Shown: one piece after another, positions 8,700 through 17,525 of the stretch
Layout of the letters: the number at the start of each line of letters is the position of its first letter
Numbering within the stretch: position 1 is the stretch's first letter
Assembly: GCF_009834785.1 (NCBI RefSeq)
Contig: NZ_WUYX01000015.1
Span: 1 to 64,000, forward strand
Length of the DNA: 64,000 nt
Reading direction: 5' to 3'
Source of the DNA: Natronorubrum halalkaliphilum
Lineage (GTDB): Archaea; Halobacteriota; Halobacteria; Halobacteriales; Natrialbaceae
The notes under the pieces: model-generated
The model's input: the letters and a program-made list of their open reading frames with translations, nothing else
Databases searched by the model: none
Told to the model about the DNA's origin: nothing
Position numbers and translations under genes: made by a program

Positions 8700-10586
8700 A
8701 TGAACGATTCAGACGACGGCGTCCTCGAGGAACTGGCGAGTCTCCCGACGATGGCACATCCGACGGCCGCGCCGTCGGGCGACGAAGTCGCACTCTACTA
8801 CGACGTGACCGGCCGCAACGAACTGCACGTCGTCGACACCGACTCCGGGGAACTCTCCCGGTGGTCGGACGGGGAGGTGCCGCGGAACGCCCGCTGGTTC
8901 GTCGCGTGGGACGCCGACGGCGAGCGCGTCTTCTTCCACCTCGACGACAACGGCGACGAACAGAACGACATCTACGCACTCTCCCGAGACGGGTCGGTCG
9001 AACCGGTCGTCGAAATGGACGGCCAGGTCGTCGTCCACGACGTCGGCGACGACGGCGACACGCTCCTGGTCGGATCGACACGAGACGGGCAGATGAACGT
9101 TTACCGCCACGATCTCGCGAGCGACGAGACGACCAAGATCACCGACTACGACCGGGCGGTCTGGGGGTCGCTCCTCTCGCCGGACGGCGACCGAATCGCC
9201 TACTCGACCAACGAGACCGACGACTACGATAACAAGGACGTCTACGTCGCGAACGCGGACGGGTCGGAGCCTCGAAACCTCGAGATCGGCGAGGTCGGCG
9301 CGGAAGCGACGCCCGCCGACTGGGGGCCGGAGGGACGACGGCTGCTCGTCGGAGACAACACCGAAGATCTCGGCCGTATCGGCGTCTACGCGGTCGAAGA
9401 CGACGAGGTCACCTGGTACGGCGACGGCGACCACGAAGAGAGTCCGGTCGCGTTCCTCCCCGACGGCGAGCGCGTCCTCGCGACCAGATCTCGCGACGCG
9501 CTCCAGCTCCCCGTCGTCTACGATCTCGAGACCGGCGAGGGACGCGAACTCGACGTACCCGAAGGAGTCTCGTCGTTCGGCCGTATGCACACCGGCGGCG
9601 TCAGCGTCGGCGACGATCGGATTATCCTCCAGCACACCACGCCGACCCGTCGCCCGGAACTGCTCGCGTACGACCTTGAAAGCGACGAGTACGAGCCGTT
9701 GCTCGAGGCCGAGTACGGCCCGTTCGACGCCGACGACTTCGCGGACGCGGAGTACTTCACGTTCGATTCCGACGGCGTTCCCGAGACGTCCGCAGAGGCC
9801 GTCGATCACGACCCATACGAGGAACTCGAGATCGGCGCGCTCCTGTACGATTCCGGCGAGCGACCGTCGCCGCTGATCGTGAACCCTCACGGCGGCCCGC
9901 GGGCCCGTGACACGAAGTCCTTCGACCTCTACACGCAGGTGCTGGTATCCCAGGGATTCTCGGTGCTACAGGTTAACTACCGGGGCTCGTCCGGTCGCGG
10001 CCGCGAGTTCGTCGAGGCGCTGATCGACGACTGGGCGGGTGCCGAACAGGGCGACGTCGCCGGGGCCGCCGAACACGTCCTCGAGCGCCACGACTGGATC
10101 GACGAGGACCGCGTGGTCGTCTTCGGCGGCTCCTACGGCGGCTACTCGGCCTACTGGCAACTGGTGCAGTACCCGGAGCTCTACGAGGCGGGCATCGCCT
10201 GGATCGGACTGACCGATCTCGAGGACATGTTCGAGAACACGATGCCCCACTTCCGGACCGAACTCATGGAGAAGTACCTCGGTACGCCCGACGAGAACCC
10301 TGACCTCTACGAGGAGCGCTCCCCGGTCACTCACGCGGACAACCTCGACGCGCCGATCTACCTCGTCCACGGCGTCAACGATCGTCGCGTCCCCGTTTCG
10401 CAGGCGCGGATTTTCCGCGAGGCGCTCGAGGAGCGCGGCCTCGAGGCCGGCCCCGACGGCGCGTTCGAGTACCACGAACTGGGCGAAGAGGGTCACGCGT
10501 CGTCCGACCAGGAACAGAAGCTTCGGCTGTTTCGACTGCTAACGGATTTCCTCGATCGTCGCGTCGGCACCGAGACGGCGGACTGA
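8700..10586 (+). CDS. S9 family serine peptidase (prolyl oligopeptidase/acylaminoacyl peptidase type)
   Basis: A 628-aa cytoplasmic peptidase. The first about 370 residues form a WD40/propeller-like beta domain with repeated DG-E and D-R-I motifs; the C-terminal about 240 residues are the alpha/beta hydrolase. Catalytic Ser is in FGGSYGGYSAY, Asp in VHGVNDRRVP, and His in EEGHAS near the end. NPHGGPR is the conserved oxyanion-side segment. There is no signal peptide, so it probably hydrolyses short peptides inside the cell. The ATG at 8700 sits about 27 nt after an A/T-rich AAAAACTAAG, fitting a leaderless transcript. Confidence 0.93.
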   Translation: MNDSDDGVLEELASLPTMAHPTAAPSGDEVALYYDVTGRNELHVVDTDSGELSRWSDGEVPRNARWFVAWDADGERVFFHLDDNGDEQNDIYALSRDGSVEPVVEMDGQVVVHDVGDDGDTLLVGSTRDGQMNVYRHDLASDETTKITDYDRAVWGSLLSPDGDRIAYSTNETDDYDNKDVYVANADGSEPRNLEIGEVGAEATPADWGPEGRRLLVGDNTEDLGRIGVYAVEDDEVTWYGDGDHEESPVAFLPDGERVLATRSRDALQLPVVYDLETGEGRELDVPEGVSSFGRMHTGGVSVGDDRIILQHTTPTRRPELLAYDLESDEYEPLLEAEYGPFDADDFADAEYFTFDSDGVPETSAEAVDHDPYEELEIGALLYDSGERPSPLIVNPHGGPRARDTKSFDLYTQVLVSQGFSVLQVNYRGSSGRGREFVEALIDDWAGAEQGDVAGAAEHVLERHDWIDEDRVVVFGGSYGGYSAYWQLVQYPELYEAGIAWIGLTDLEDMFENTMPHFRTELMEKYLGTPDENPDLYEERSPVTHADNLDAPIYLVHGVNDRRVPVSQARIFREALEERGLEAGPDGAFEYHELGEEGHASSDQEQKLRLFRLLTDFLDRRVGTETAD

Positions 10587-11094
10587 GGGGGTGTCCGCCT
10601 ACTGGCTGTTTTCGATCGGCGTGACGATACCTCCGGATTGATCGTGACCGGCGATGCGTTCGATTCGACTGGAAAAGCGGATCACGCGAAACGGGTCCTG
10701 ATCGTCGGTGGACGCCCGTTGCAATACGTCGCGAGGGTGCGTGATCCGTCTATCGTGTTTGACCACGATACGCCTCCTCCCAATCGTCGGACTTGCTATC
10801 GCCCAACGGTACCAGTGACTGGAACGCCCAGCGATATAAGATGTGTGGCTGGCATACTCATGCATGGTGCCGTGAGTCGGGAGGAACGGTTTCGGGAACG
10901 TACTCGGTACGACCGATCCTCTGGGGCCAGTTCCGGTTCGATCCGAGTGCCGATACCGGCGCGTACAGTGCAGGGAGACCGCTCACGACCGTCGAGTCCG
11001 TCGTTTCGATCACGCAGTGGAACCGTTCGAGTTCTACCGACAGGTCGCCGATAGGGCGGGGCGAACGCCGGCGAAGTGTCGAACGAGTTCGGTC
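10587..11094. other. Intergenic, no confident gene
   Basis: About 500 bases between S9 and M14 peptidase genes, whose 3' ends face each other. The best open frame is 10599-10865 on the minus strand (88 codons, no recognised motif and mixed codon use); I do not call it. No repeat-family copy or tRNA seen. Confidence 0.4.
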
Positions 11095-12171
11095 TCAGGC
11101 CTCCTCGAGGGGGGTCGTCACAGCAGCGAGGAAATCCGAACCTTCCCGTTCCAGCTCGGCCGGACGGTATCCGTAGTACGTCCACGCTTCAGTCGTGACT
11201 CCGCTCCCGTCGCCGGGGAGTTCGCTGTGAAGCCAGCCGCGGGCGAGTTCCGGATCGTCCTCAACGGAGGTTCCCGATAACGAAAGCGATGCAGCCTCGA
11301 TGTCGTCGATCATGCCGAGGTGCGCGTCGGACATGTTCGACTCCCAGTGACGCACTGCGTCGTGAGTTCCATCGGTGGACGCGTGGAGGTCGAACGCCCA
11401 ATGGAGGTCCGAAACCTCGTCTAAGAGGTAGTTCCGAGCGTTGTCGATTTCGACGGGACCGGGCGTATCCCACTCCCGATTGTGGTTGTTGCCTCGCGCG
11501 TCGTCGTAGTGGTAGCCGTGATACATCCCGTCCGGATTGAGATTCGGCAGAAAGTGGAAGACGTAGTCGTCGACGAACCCGCCCGACGAACCGTTGAGAC
11601 GGTTGATTGCCCGATCGATAATCGCGTCCATCTGGTAGGAACCGTGGGTTTCCCCGGGATGTTGTCGAGTCGTACACACGATATCCGTTTTCTCCGCGTT
11701 GGCGACTGCCGGATCAGTGATCCGGATCGAGTGCATCTCTCGACCTTCGTAACTCTCGCCGATCACGTCGGTTTCGACGAGAGCGGGATACTCCGCGGCC
11801 AGTTGGTCTACCCGCTCGACTGTGCTCTCGTAGGGGTAGGCAGGCCAACTTGCGATGGAGACCGTATCGTCGTCGAACTCGCGTTCGAAACCGCCTTCGA
11901 CCGCGTCGTCGAACTGCGACCACTCGCCTGGACCAGGAGTTTCGCTGTAAACGAGCTGATACTCCTCCGACATTCGGTCGCCCGTTTCTTCCCGATTCGT
12001 GATCTCGAACGAGACCGTTTCGCCGGCGGCACCCTCGAGTTTGAAGTGAAAGTAGCCGAGGTAGTCGTAGTCCTTTGCGTCTACCATCTCGATTTCGACG
12101 TGGGTGTCCGCCGGTTGGCACTTGACCGCACCGCCGCCGCCGTCGAAATCGGTAGTCGTGCTAATTGGCAT
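11095..12171 (-). CDS. M14 family zinc metallocarboxypeptidase, cytosolic-carboxypeptidase-like
   Basis: A 358-aa carboxypeptidase. Zinc ligands are in TTRQHPGETHGSYQMDA (HxxE) and the third His in AFDLHAST. Other M14 landmarks are NLNPDG, the NREW segment, and a late catalytic Glu in TTEAW. The first about 110 residues, with GYFHFKLEGAAGETVSFEI, resemble the N-terminal beta domain of cytosolic carboxypeptidases (AGTPBP/CCP type) rather than digestive enzymes. There is no signal peptide. The family removes C-terminal residues from proteins or peptides; the archaeal substrate is unknown. Confidence 0.9.
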   Translation of the reverse strand: MPISTTTDFDGGGGAVKCQPADTHVEIEMVDAKDYDYLGYFHFKLEGAAGETVSFEITNREETGDRMSEEYQLVYSETPGPGEWSQFDDAVEGGFEREFDDDTVSIASWPAYPYESTVERVDQLAAEYPALVETDVIGESYEGREMHSIRITDPAVANAEKTDIVCTTRQHPGETHGSYQMDAIIDRAINRLNGSSGGFVDDYVFHFLPNLNPDGMYHGYHYDDARGNNHNREWDTPGPVEIDNARNYLLDEVSDLHWAFDLHASTDGTHDAVRHWESNMSDAHLGMIDDIEAASLSLSGTSVEDDPELARGWLHSELPGDGSGVTTEAWTYYGYRPAELEREGSDFLAAVTTPLEEA

Positions 12172-12544
12172 GAGTAGTTGGAATCGTCGCGTCGGAGACC
12201 GGATCGATATCGCCCGTGAAGCGGACTGCAGTTGCGTGTAGGCTATCTGAGATGGGTACCTCCCGATATGCGTTCTCGCCGAACTCGTTCACTATCGAAA
12301 CGTCGTCGGGATGCTCAGTAACGATACTGGCTTCTCTTGCAGGGTACGGCTACGCCTGCGGATCGAAGCGAACCGAACGCAGCGTCGGTGACGAAGCAAT
12401 GGCGGCCGTCGATTCGTCTCGCGGTTGGCACATCGTACCGGATCGGTTCAGTATCGACTGTCAGTCCCGACGAGCGCGTACGACAACTCCACCGTTTGGT
12501 TGAACAGTGGAACCCTCGAGCACGGGCGTGCTGGCCCGCTCGAG
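12172..12544. other. Intergenic, no gene seen
   Basis: About 370 bases between the M14 start and the end of the ferritin-like gene. A CTCGAG hairpin around an alternating GC stem lies near 12508-12544, at the 3' side of the ferritin-like gene, and could act in termination. No convincing open frame. Confidence 0.4.
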
Positions 12545-13069
12545 TTACGACGGCGTGAGCCGATCCCACAGCGACTTCATATCGGCGGCTGTCTCCATCG
12601 CCGAAAGCTCGCGGTAGGCCGACTGTTCCTCTTCGTAGTTCGACTCGAGGGGTTTCCGAATCTCGTCCGTGTACTCGAGGTGGTTCGCCATCGTCGTCAG
12701 CCCCTCGTAGGCCGTCATCTCGATGCGTTCGGTCATCATCCCCGCGTTCAGGTAGGCCATGTCCAGAACGTCGTCGTCCTCGATAGCGTCCTCGAGCGTG
12801 GCCCGTTCCGCCTCGAGCGCGTCGAGGACGGGATCCTCGCGGCGCTCGGCGGGCCGGTCGAGGGCCGCGAAGACGTCCTCGAGTCGCTGGACCTGCGTCC
12901 GCGTCTCGTCGCGGTGGTCGGCGAAGCCCTCGGCCATCCGGTCGTTGGTCGTGTTGATCGCCATCTCGTCTAAGGCCTCGACGAGTTCGTGCTCCGTGTA
13001 GTACAACTGAGCGAGCTTGTGGTGGAACAGCTCCTCGAGTCCGTCGATTCGGTCGACGCTGGTTTCCAT
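12545..13069 (-). CDS. YciE/YciF-type ferritin-like protein (DUF892)
   Basis: A 174-aa four-helix-bundle protein. ELFHHKLAQLYYTEHELVEALDEMA is the characteristic first helix; later Glu-rich helices (MTERIEMTAYEGLTTMA) carry further candidate metal ligands. The family is linked to stress response, but its catalytic role is not settled. The frame is open upstream; I chose the ATG at 13069 (METSVDRIDGL) because homology begins just after it. The next gene fragment is divergent. Confidence 0.85.
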   Translation of the reverse strand: METSVDRIDGLEELFHHKLAQLYYTEHELVEALDEMAINTTNDRMAEGFADHRDETRTQVQRLEDVFAALDRPAERREDPVLDALEAERATLEDAIEDDDVLDMAYLNAGMMTERIEMTAYEGLTTMANHLEYTDEIRKPLESNYEEEQSAYRELSAMETAADMKSLWDRLTPS

Positions 13070-13202
13070 ACATCTTCCGGCATCGGACAGTTGCATAGTC
13101 GCAAGCCCCGAACACGCAGGCTCCGGGAACAGCGGGTCGAGGCCCTCGGGAGTTGTCTCGACGCCGATCACGCCGACTCGAGCCAGACTGTCGGGGGCGC
13201 GG

Positions 13203-13448
13203 ATGTACGGGGAATCGATGACGCTCGCCGACCTGGCTGACGAAGTCGCGATTCGCGAACACAAGTCTCCAATTACCGAAATTTCGGCCAAAACGGTACA
13301 GCGCGTCTATCTGTCTCTCTACCATACGCACGTTCCGATGTTGGAGGAGGCGGATTTCGTTCGGTACGATCAAGAAGCGGATATCGTCACGCTTTCGGAA
13401 CGCGTAGACGAGATGGAACGACACCAGGAGCTACTGATCGCCGAGTGA
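13203..13448 (+). pseudogene. 5'-truncated DUF7344 domain gene
   Basis: The frame encodes a clear C-terminal part of a haloarchaeal DUF7344 winged-helix protein: MTLADLADEVAIREH, then VYLSLYHTHVPMLEEADFVR and YDQEADIVTLSERVDE. It matches the layout of the intact relative at 17526-17882 (LVDEM, ISIALHQKHLPKMAE, LLDYDP). The first recognition half (an RRR-VL-L type helix) is missing, and upstream codons look unlike coding sequence, so the 5' part appears lost near 13195. Translation from ATG 13203 or 13218 could still give a short protein of about 76-81 aa. Confidence 0.6.
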
Positions 13449-13675
13449 ACCGCCTCGGGTTGCTCCGCCGGTCGAAATTCGAAACGCCGCACTCCCGTCT
13501 GCAGGACCTCTCCGTCGATATCACATCGAGAAGGCCGCTCGGATCGTCTGGAACCGGTCGCGAACGGTCGGCGAGCGGAACGACGCCGAATACCGATGTC
13601 GGGACGAGCGCGCCGTACAACCGATCCGAACTATCGCCCGCGTCTGGCGTCCATGCCGTCGTACACGGGGCCGCG

Positions 13676-13682
13676 CATTAAC
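13676..13682 (+). promoter_or_regulatory. TATA box for the E1 operon
   Basis: CATTAAC is centred about 27 nt before the ATG at 13706, the spacing expected for a leaderless haloarchaeal transcript. Confidence 0.5.
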
Positions 13683-13705
13683 ACCCTGGAGTCCGTCGTA
13701 GTACT

Positions 13706-14785
13706 ATGCCCGACGAGAATGTCGCCCAGTTTACGATCCGATCCGTACAGGTGCTCGCCGAGGACGAAACGGTCGACGAGGAACTGGTTCCCGACCTCGA
13801 CGACGACGAGTTACTCGAGTTGTACGAACAGATGAAACGCTCGCGCAGGCTCGACGAACGCGCCATTGCGCTCCAGCGCCGCGGCGAACTCGGGACGTAC
13901 GCGCCCGCGATCGGCCAGGAGGCTGCACAGGTCGGCAGCGCGTTTGCGATGGCCGAGGACGACTGGCTCGTCCCCTCGTTCCGCGAACAGCCCGCCCTTT
14001 TGACACGCGGAACCGAGCTCCACAGCATCCTCGAGTACGCGCTGGGGATGGAGGAAGGGGCCGAAATCCCGGACGGAGAGGGCGGATTGCCACCGGCGAT
14101 CCCCGTAGGCAGCCAGCCGCTACACGCCACCGGCGTGGGCTGGGGGGAGGCGCTGCAGGATCGTCCGAACGTCGCGGTCACCTACTTCGGCGACGGGGCG
14201 ACCAGCCAGGGAGACGTCTACGAGGCGATGAACTTCGCGGGCGTCTACGACGCCCAGACGGTCTTCGTCTGTCAGAATAACCGGTATGCCATCTCGACGG
14301 GAATCGAGAACCAGACCGAAGCGGAGACGCTCGCCCAGAAAGCCATCGCCGCGGGGATCGACGGAATTCAGGTCGACGGCAACGACGTTCTTGGCGTCTA
14401 CCGCGTCGCGAGGGAAGCCATGGAAAAGGCCCGGAACGGCGAGCCGGTCCTGATCGAGGCGCTTACCTACCGGCGCTCGATGCACACGACCTCCGACGAC
14501 CCCTCCGCCTATCGCGAGGGTGACGAAGAAGCCGAGTGGGAGGCCCGCGATCCGATCCTCCGGTTTCAGGTCTACCTCGAGGACCGCGGAATCCTCGACG
14601 ACGAGACCGAAGACGCGATCGACGACCGGATCGAGTCCGAACTCGCCGAGGCGATCGAGCGGGCGAGAGCGGACCGCGAGGCGCTCGACCCGGCGGACAT
14701 GTTCAGGCACGTCTACGCCGAGATGCCGTCCGAACTCGAGCGCCAGTACGAGGCCTTCGAGGGCGACGGAGGTGGTGGGAAATGA
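13706..14785 (+). CDS. pdhA: 2-oxoacid (pyruvate/branched-chain) dehydrogenase E1 component, alpha subunit
   Basis: A 359-aa thiamine-diphosphate-dependent subunit that decarboxylates a 2-oxoacid with the beta subunit. The ThDP motif runs from GDGATSQGDVYEAMN to about 30 residues later (QNNRYAIS). GIDGIQVDGNDVLGVY and the RRSMHTTSDDPSAYR loop are typical. Haloarchaeal paralogues act on pyruvate or branched-chain 2-oxoacids and sequence alone does not decide. Its stop overlaps the start of the beta gene (ATGA), so they are co-translated. No E2 or E3 follows. Confidence 0.93.
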   Translation: MPDENVAQFTIRSVQVLAEDETVDEELVPDLDDDELLELYEQMKRSRRLDERAIALQRRGELGTYAPAIGQEAAQVGSAFAMAEDDWLVPSFREQPALLTRGTELHSILEYALGMEEGAEIPDGEGGLPPAIPVGSQPLHATGVGWGEALQDRPNVAVTYFGDGATSQGDVYEAMNFAGVYDAQTVFVCQNNRYAISTGIENQTEAETLAQKAIAAGIDGIQVDGNDVLGVYRVAREAMEKARNGEPVLIEALTYRRSMHTTSDDPSAYREGDEEAEWEARDPILRFQVYLEDRGILDDETEDAIDDRIESELAEAIERARADREALDPADMFRHVYAEMPSELERQYEAFEGDGGGGK

Positions 14786-15750
14786 GTGAGCGCCTCCGGA
14801 TGGTCGGGGCCGTTCGCGAGACGCTACGCGACGAACTCGAGCGCGACGACAGCGTCGTCGTCTACGGCGAAGACGTCGGCGAGGCCGGCGGCGTGTTCCG
14901 GGCGACCCAGGGTCTTGTCGACGACCATCCCGACAGGGTGTTCAACACGCCGGTCGCGGAAGCCGGGATCGTGGGAACGGGCGTCGGACTCGCGGCAACC
15001 GGCATGCGCCCCGTCGCCGAGATCCAGTTTCAGAGCTTCCTCTACCAGGGGTTTCACCAGCTCGCCCAGCACGTCGCACGGATGCGAAGCCGGACTCGAG
15101 GGACGGTCACCTGCCCCATGACGATTCGGATGCCCTACGGCGGCGGCATCCACGCGCTGGAACTCCACTCCGAGAGCTTCGAAGCTGGATTCTCACACAT
15201 TCCCGGGCTACAGGTCGTCTTCCCCGCCTCACCCGCCGAGACAAAGGGTCTGCTCACGTCGGCCATCCGCGATCCGGACCCGGTCGTCTTCATGGAACCG
15301 ACGCGGCTGTACCGTTCGTTCCGCGAGGAGGTGCCCGACGACCACGAGATTCCCCTCGGCGAGGCTCGCGTGGCCGAATCCGGTGACGATGTCACGGTCG
15401 TCGCGTGGGGATCGATGCTGCGCGAGACGCTCGACGCGATCGAGGACGTCGACGCGAACGTCGAGGTGATCGACCCCCGCACGCTCTACCCGCTGGACAC
15501 CGAGACCATCGTCGACTCCGTGAAGAAGACCGGCCGCTGCGTCGTCGTCCACGAGGCACCAAAGACGGCCGGAATGGCCGGCGAGATCACTTCCCGAATC
15601 AACGAAGAGGCGTTCCTCTACCTCGAGGCACCCGTCGAACGGGTGACCGGCTACGACGTTCCCGTGCCGATGTTCGCCCGCGAGGACGACTATGTGCCCG
15701 ACGCTGATCGTATCGAGTCGGGTATTCGTCGGGCGCTCGAGTTCGGGTGA
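14782..15750 (+). CDS. pdhB: 2-oxoacid dehydrogenase E1 component, beta subunit
   Basis: A 322-aa partner of the preceding alpha subunit. YGEDVGEAGGVFRATQGL is the conserved ThDP-side segment; FNTPVAEAGIVGTGVGLAAT, PYGGGIHALELHSES and the transketolase C-terminal block VIDPRTLYPLDTETI are all present. The ATG overlaps the alpha stop by four bases. In characterised haloarchaeal clusters E2 and lipoamide dehydrogenase follow, but here the next gene is on the other strand, so the complex must borrow E2/E3 from elsewhere or act alone. Confidence 0.93.
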   Translation: MSERLRMVGAVRETLRDELERDDSVVVYGEDVGEAGGVFRATQGLVDDHPDRVFNTPVAEAGIVGTGVGLAATGMRPVAEIQFQSFLYQGFHQLAQHVARMRSRTRGTVTCPMTIRMPYGGGIHALELHSESFEAGFSHIPGLQVVFPASPAETKGLLTSAIRDPDPVVFMEPTRLYRSFREEVPDDHEIPLGEARVAESGDDVTVVAWGSMLRETLDAIEDVDANVEVIDPRTLYPLDTETIVDSVKKTGRCVVVHEAPKTAGMAGEITSRINEEAFLYLEAPVERVTGYDVPVPMFAREDDYVPDADRIESGIRRALEFG

Positions 15751-15838
15751 GAGCGTGAACGAGGGTGGGGCACACGCCGCTCACGCGATGTCTCCAAAAC
15801 CCACGACGACGGTTCAGAGCCTCTCCCGATCGCTGTCG

Positions 15839-16275
15839 TTAGGTCCCTCGATTCGCTCCCTTTTCGAACGCTGCTTCGACTCCGACGAGTTCGAAGAACT
15901 GGTCGAAGTCATCGTCTTCCGGGAAGTGTTCTCGCATCTCGTCGAACTCGCTCCCGGGCACGACCTCCGCGAGGAGCGCGAAGACGGCCTGGACGTAGTA
16001 AACGGCCTCCGGTCGACCGTCTTCGCCGTCCGAAAGCGCCGCTCGATCGACCACGCGGGAGACGAACTCGTCGAAGCCGAACTGCTGACCCGACTCCGCC
16101 TCGAGCAGGAACCGATCGATCTCCATCGGGAGCGGCCTCGCCAGGTTGGAGGCTTCGCCCCCTGAATCCGTTCGTCAAGCGTCAGTAGTACGGCGCGGGT
16201 CGCCCGAACCGCTTCACCCATTCCCGAAAGCTCAAGTCGGTGCTGTACTTCGCCGACGAATTCGTGGTATCCCAT
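15839..16275 (-). pseudogene. DUF2267 family gene broken by a one-base frameshift
   Basis: From the ATG at 16275 the frame reads MGYHEFVGEVQHRLEL and RATRAVLLTLDERI, the usual DUF2267 N-terminus. The rest is in another frame: GGEASNLARPLPMEIDRFLL, then FGFDEFVSRVVDRA, ending near 15839. The join lies at a run of five C on the plus strand (16158-16162); one extra base there restores a single protein of about 145 aa. This is either a recent mutation, a phase-variable tract or a homopolymer sequencing error. The downstream 95-aa part could start at the Met at 16126. Confidence 0.75.
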
Positions 16276-16369
16276 CGGCTCCGCTCACTCTCCCATCGGC
16301 GAAAAAACCGGAGCATGGTAATCATCGCGCCCGGCTCTCCAGCGAGGGGACCGTATAGCGGTCCGGTAG

Positions 16370-17122
16370 TCAGTTCTCGTCTAGAGAGACGCCGTCGAGA
16401 TCGATGCGAGTCGGTTCGGGAACGGATTCCCCCGAGACCGCGTACTCGCCACGTTCGGCTGCCGTGCTCTCGTCGTTCCCCGAAAGGACGATCACGCTCT
16501 CGGCGAGCAACGGCGCGATGACGCCTGCGACCACGGTCCGAGGGTCCGACAGGGAGTCGCGCACGACGACGCGGTCGCCGGTCTCGAGGCTGAACTCCTC
16601 GACGACCGCACGAGCCGCCTCGAGAACGTCCTCGTGGGTGTACGTTTCCGCTCCGTCGGTCAACATCGCGGTGTCCGAGTCGATATCGAGCGGCGGAAAA
16701 GCGGGATTCTCGCTCCAGACGCCGGCGTCGAAGTGGTGGATGTCGGGTTCCTCGGGATTCGTTCCGTAGCCGACCCGTTGGGCACCGCGCGGGAGGTCGT
16801 AGCTGCCGGACTCGAGATCCCTGACGGGTGCCACGAGCGCACGGAACGCCTCCACCTCCGTGAGGTCCGTCGGCGGGTCGAAGCGCGTGGTACCCTCGAG
16901 CAGTGTCGTCCCGAAGAACGCGAGCAAAGCCAGCGGGTTCGACCCGACGATACCGACGGTGACGCCGTTCCGAACGCCGGAGTGTCGGAGGAAGTTACCG
17001 GCCTTCCAGGACGTCGTACACAACCAGTGGTGATCGAACTCCCGGCCCGTCGCATCGACGAGTGCCGTGCGATCGTCCCGCAGTTCGCGCGTGAGTAGCT
17101 CGTCGACTGTCGCGGCGGTCAT
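16370..17122 (-). CDS. AMP-dependent ligase (acyl-CoA synthetase)-like N-terminal protein
   Basis: A 250-aa protein resembling the N-terminal part of acetyl-CoA synthetase-type enzymes: DRTALVDATGREFDHHWL, SWKAGNFLRHSGVRNGVTVG, and THEDVLEAARAVVEEFSLET. The phosphate-binding SSGTTGxPKG loop and the adenylate-forming core are absent, so classical ligase activity is unlikely. Related short proteins occur across haloarchaea, so it may be a stable family and not a fresh truncation. Start ATG 17122. Function unknown. Confidence 0.65.
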   Translation of the reverse strand: MTAATVDELLTRELRDDRTALVDATGREFDHHWLCTTSWKAGNFLRHSGVRNGVTVGIVGSNPLALLAFFGTTLLEGTTRFDPPTDLTEVEAFRALVAPVRDLESGSYDLPRGAQRVGYGTNPEEPDIHHFDAGVWSENPAFPPLDIDSDTAMLTDGAETYTHEDVLEAARAVVEEFSLETGDRVVVRDSLSDPRTVVAGVIAPLLAESVIVLSGNDESTAAERGEYAVSGESVPEPTRIDLDGVSLDEN

Positions 17123-17525
17123 ACGTCCCACTCGGCGCCCGGCCGAAAAAAGCGCGCCGACTCGAGCCGACGAGATTGGCTTCAGGGGCCGTCATACGAC
17201 GGCGTTTGAGCTTCCCGAAGGATGGCTCGGCCTCGTACGGTTGCTGTACGTCGTCTCTACAACCCATGCTCGTGGTTTCTTTCGGTACACAGTTACAGCA
17301 GACCGTCTCAGAGGAACTGCCCTGTTTATCCCTCGAGGACACCGTCGGACGTCCGGAGATATCCATCACTTCGTAGTCTGCGAGGTAATCGCCGACGAGA
17401 AACAAGATCTGACGTGCTGTCAATATTGCTATAGTTTGAGCAATAATCCCCTGGAGAGTGTCATTCTCACCCGTGGTAAAACTCCACAAATCCTTTACTC
17501 CCCAGAATAATAGCTCAACTGGAAT
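17123..17525. other. Intergenic region with a repeat copy and an A/T-rich promoter zone
   Basis: About 400 bases between divergent genes. It holds repeat copy D (17236-17306) and, from about 17400 to 17525, a clearly A/T-richer stretch than its surroundings, with TATA-like sequences before the DUF7344 start. Confidence 0.5.
17236..17306. repeat. Palindromic interspersed repeat, copy D
   Basis: The left arm TACGGTTGCTGTACGTC and the right arm ACAGTTACAGCAGACCGT pair as an imperfect inverted repeat and match copy C closely at both ends. The following TCAGAGG is like the flank of copies A and B. Confidence 0.65.

Noticed and set aside
10599-10865. 88-codon minus-strand frame between the S9 and M14 peptidase genes
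   Set aside because: No motif, no clear promoter and mixed codon use; not enough to support a gene.
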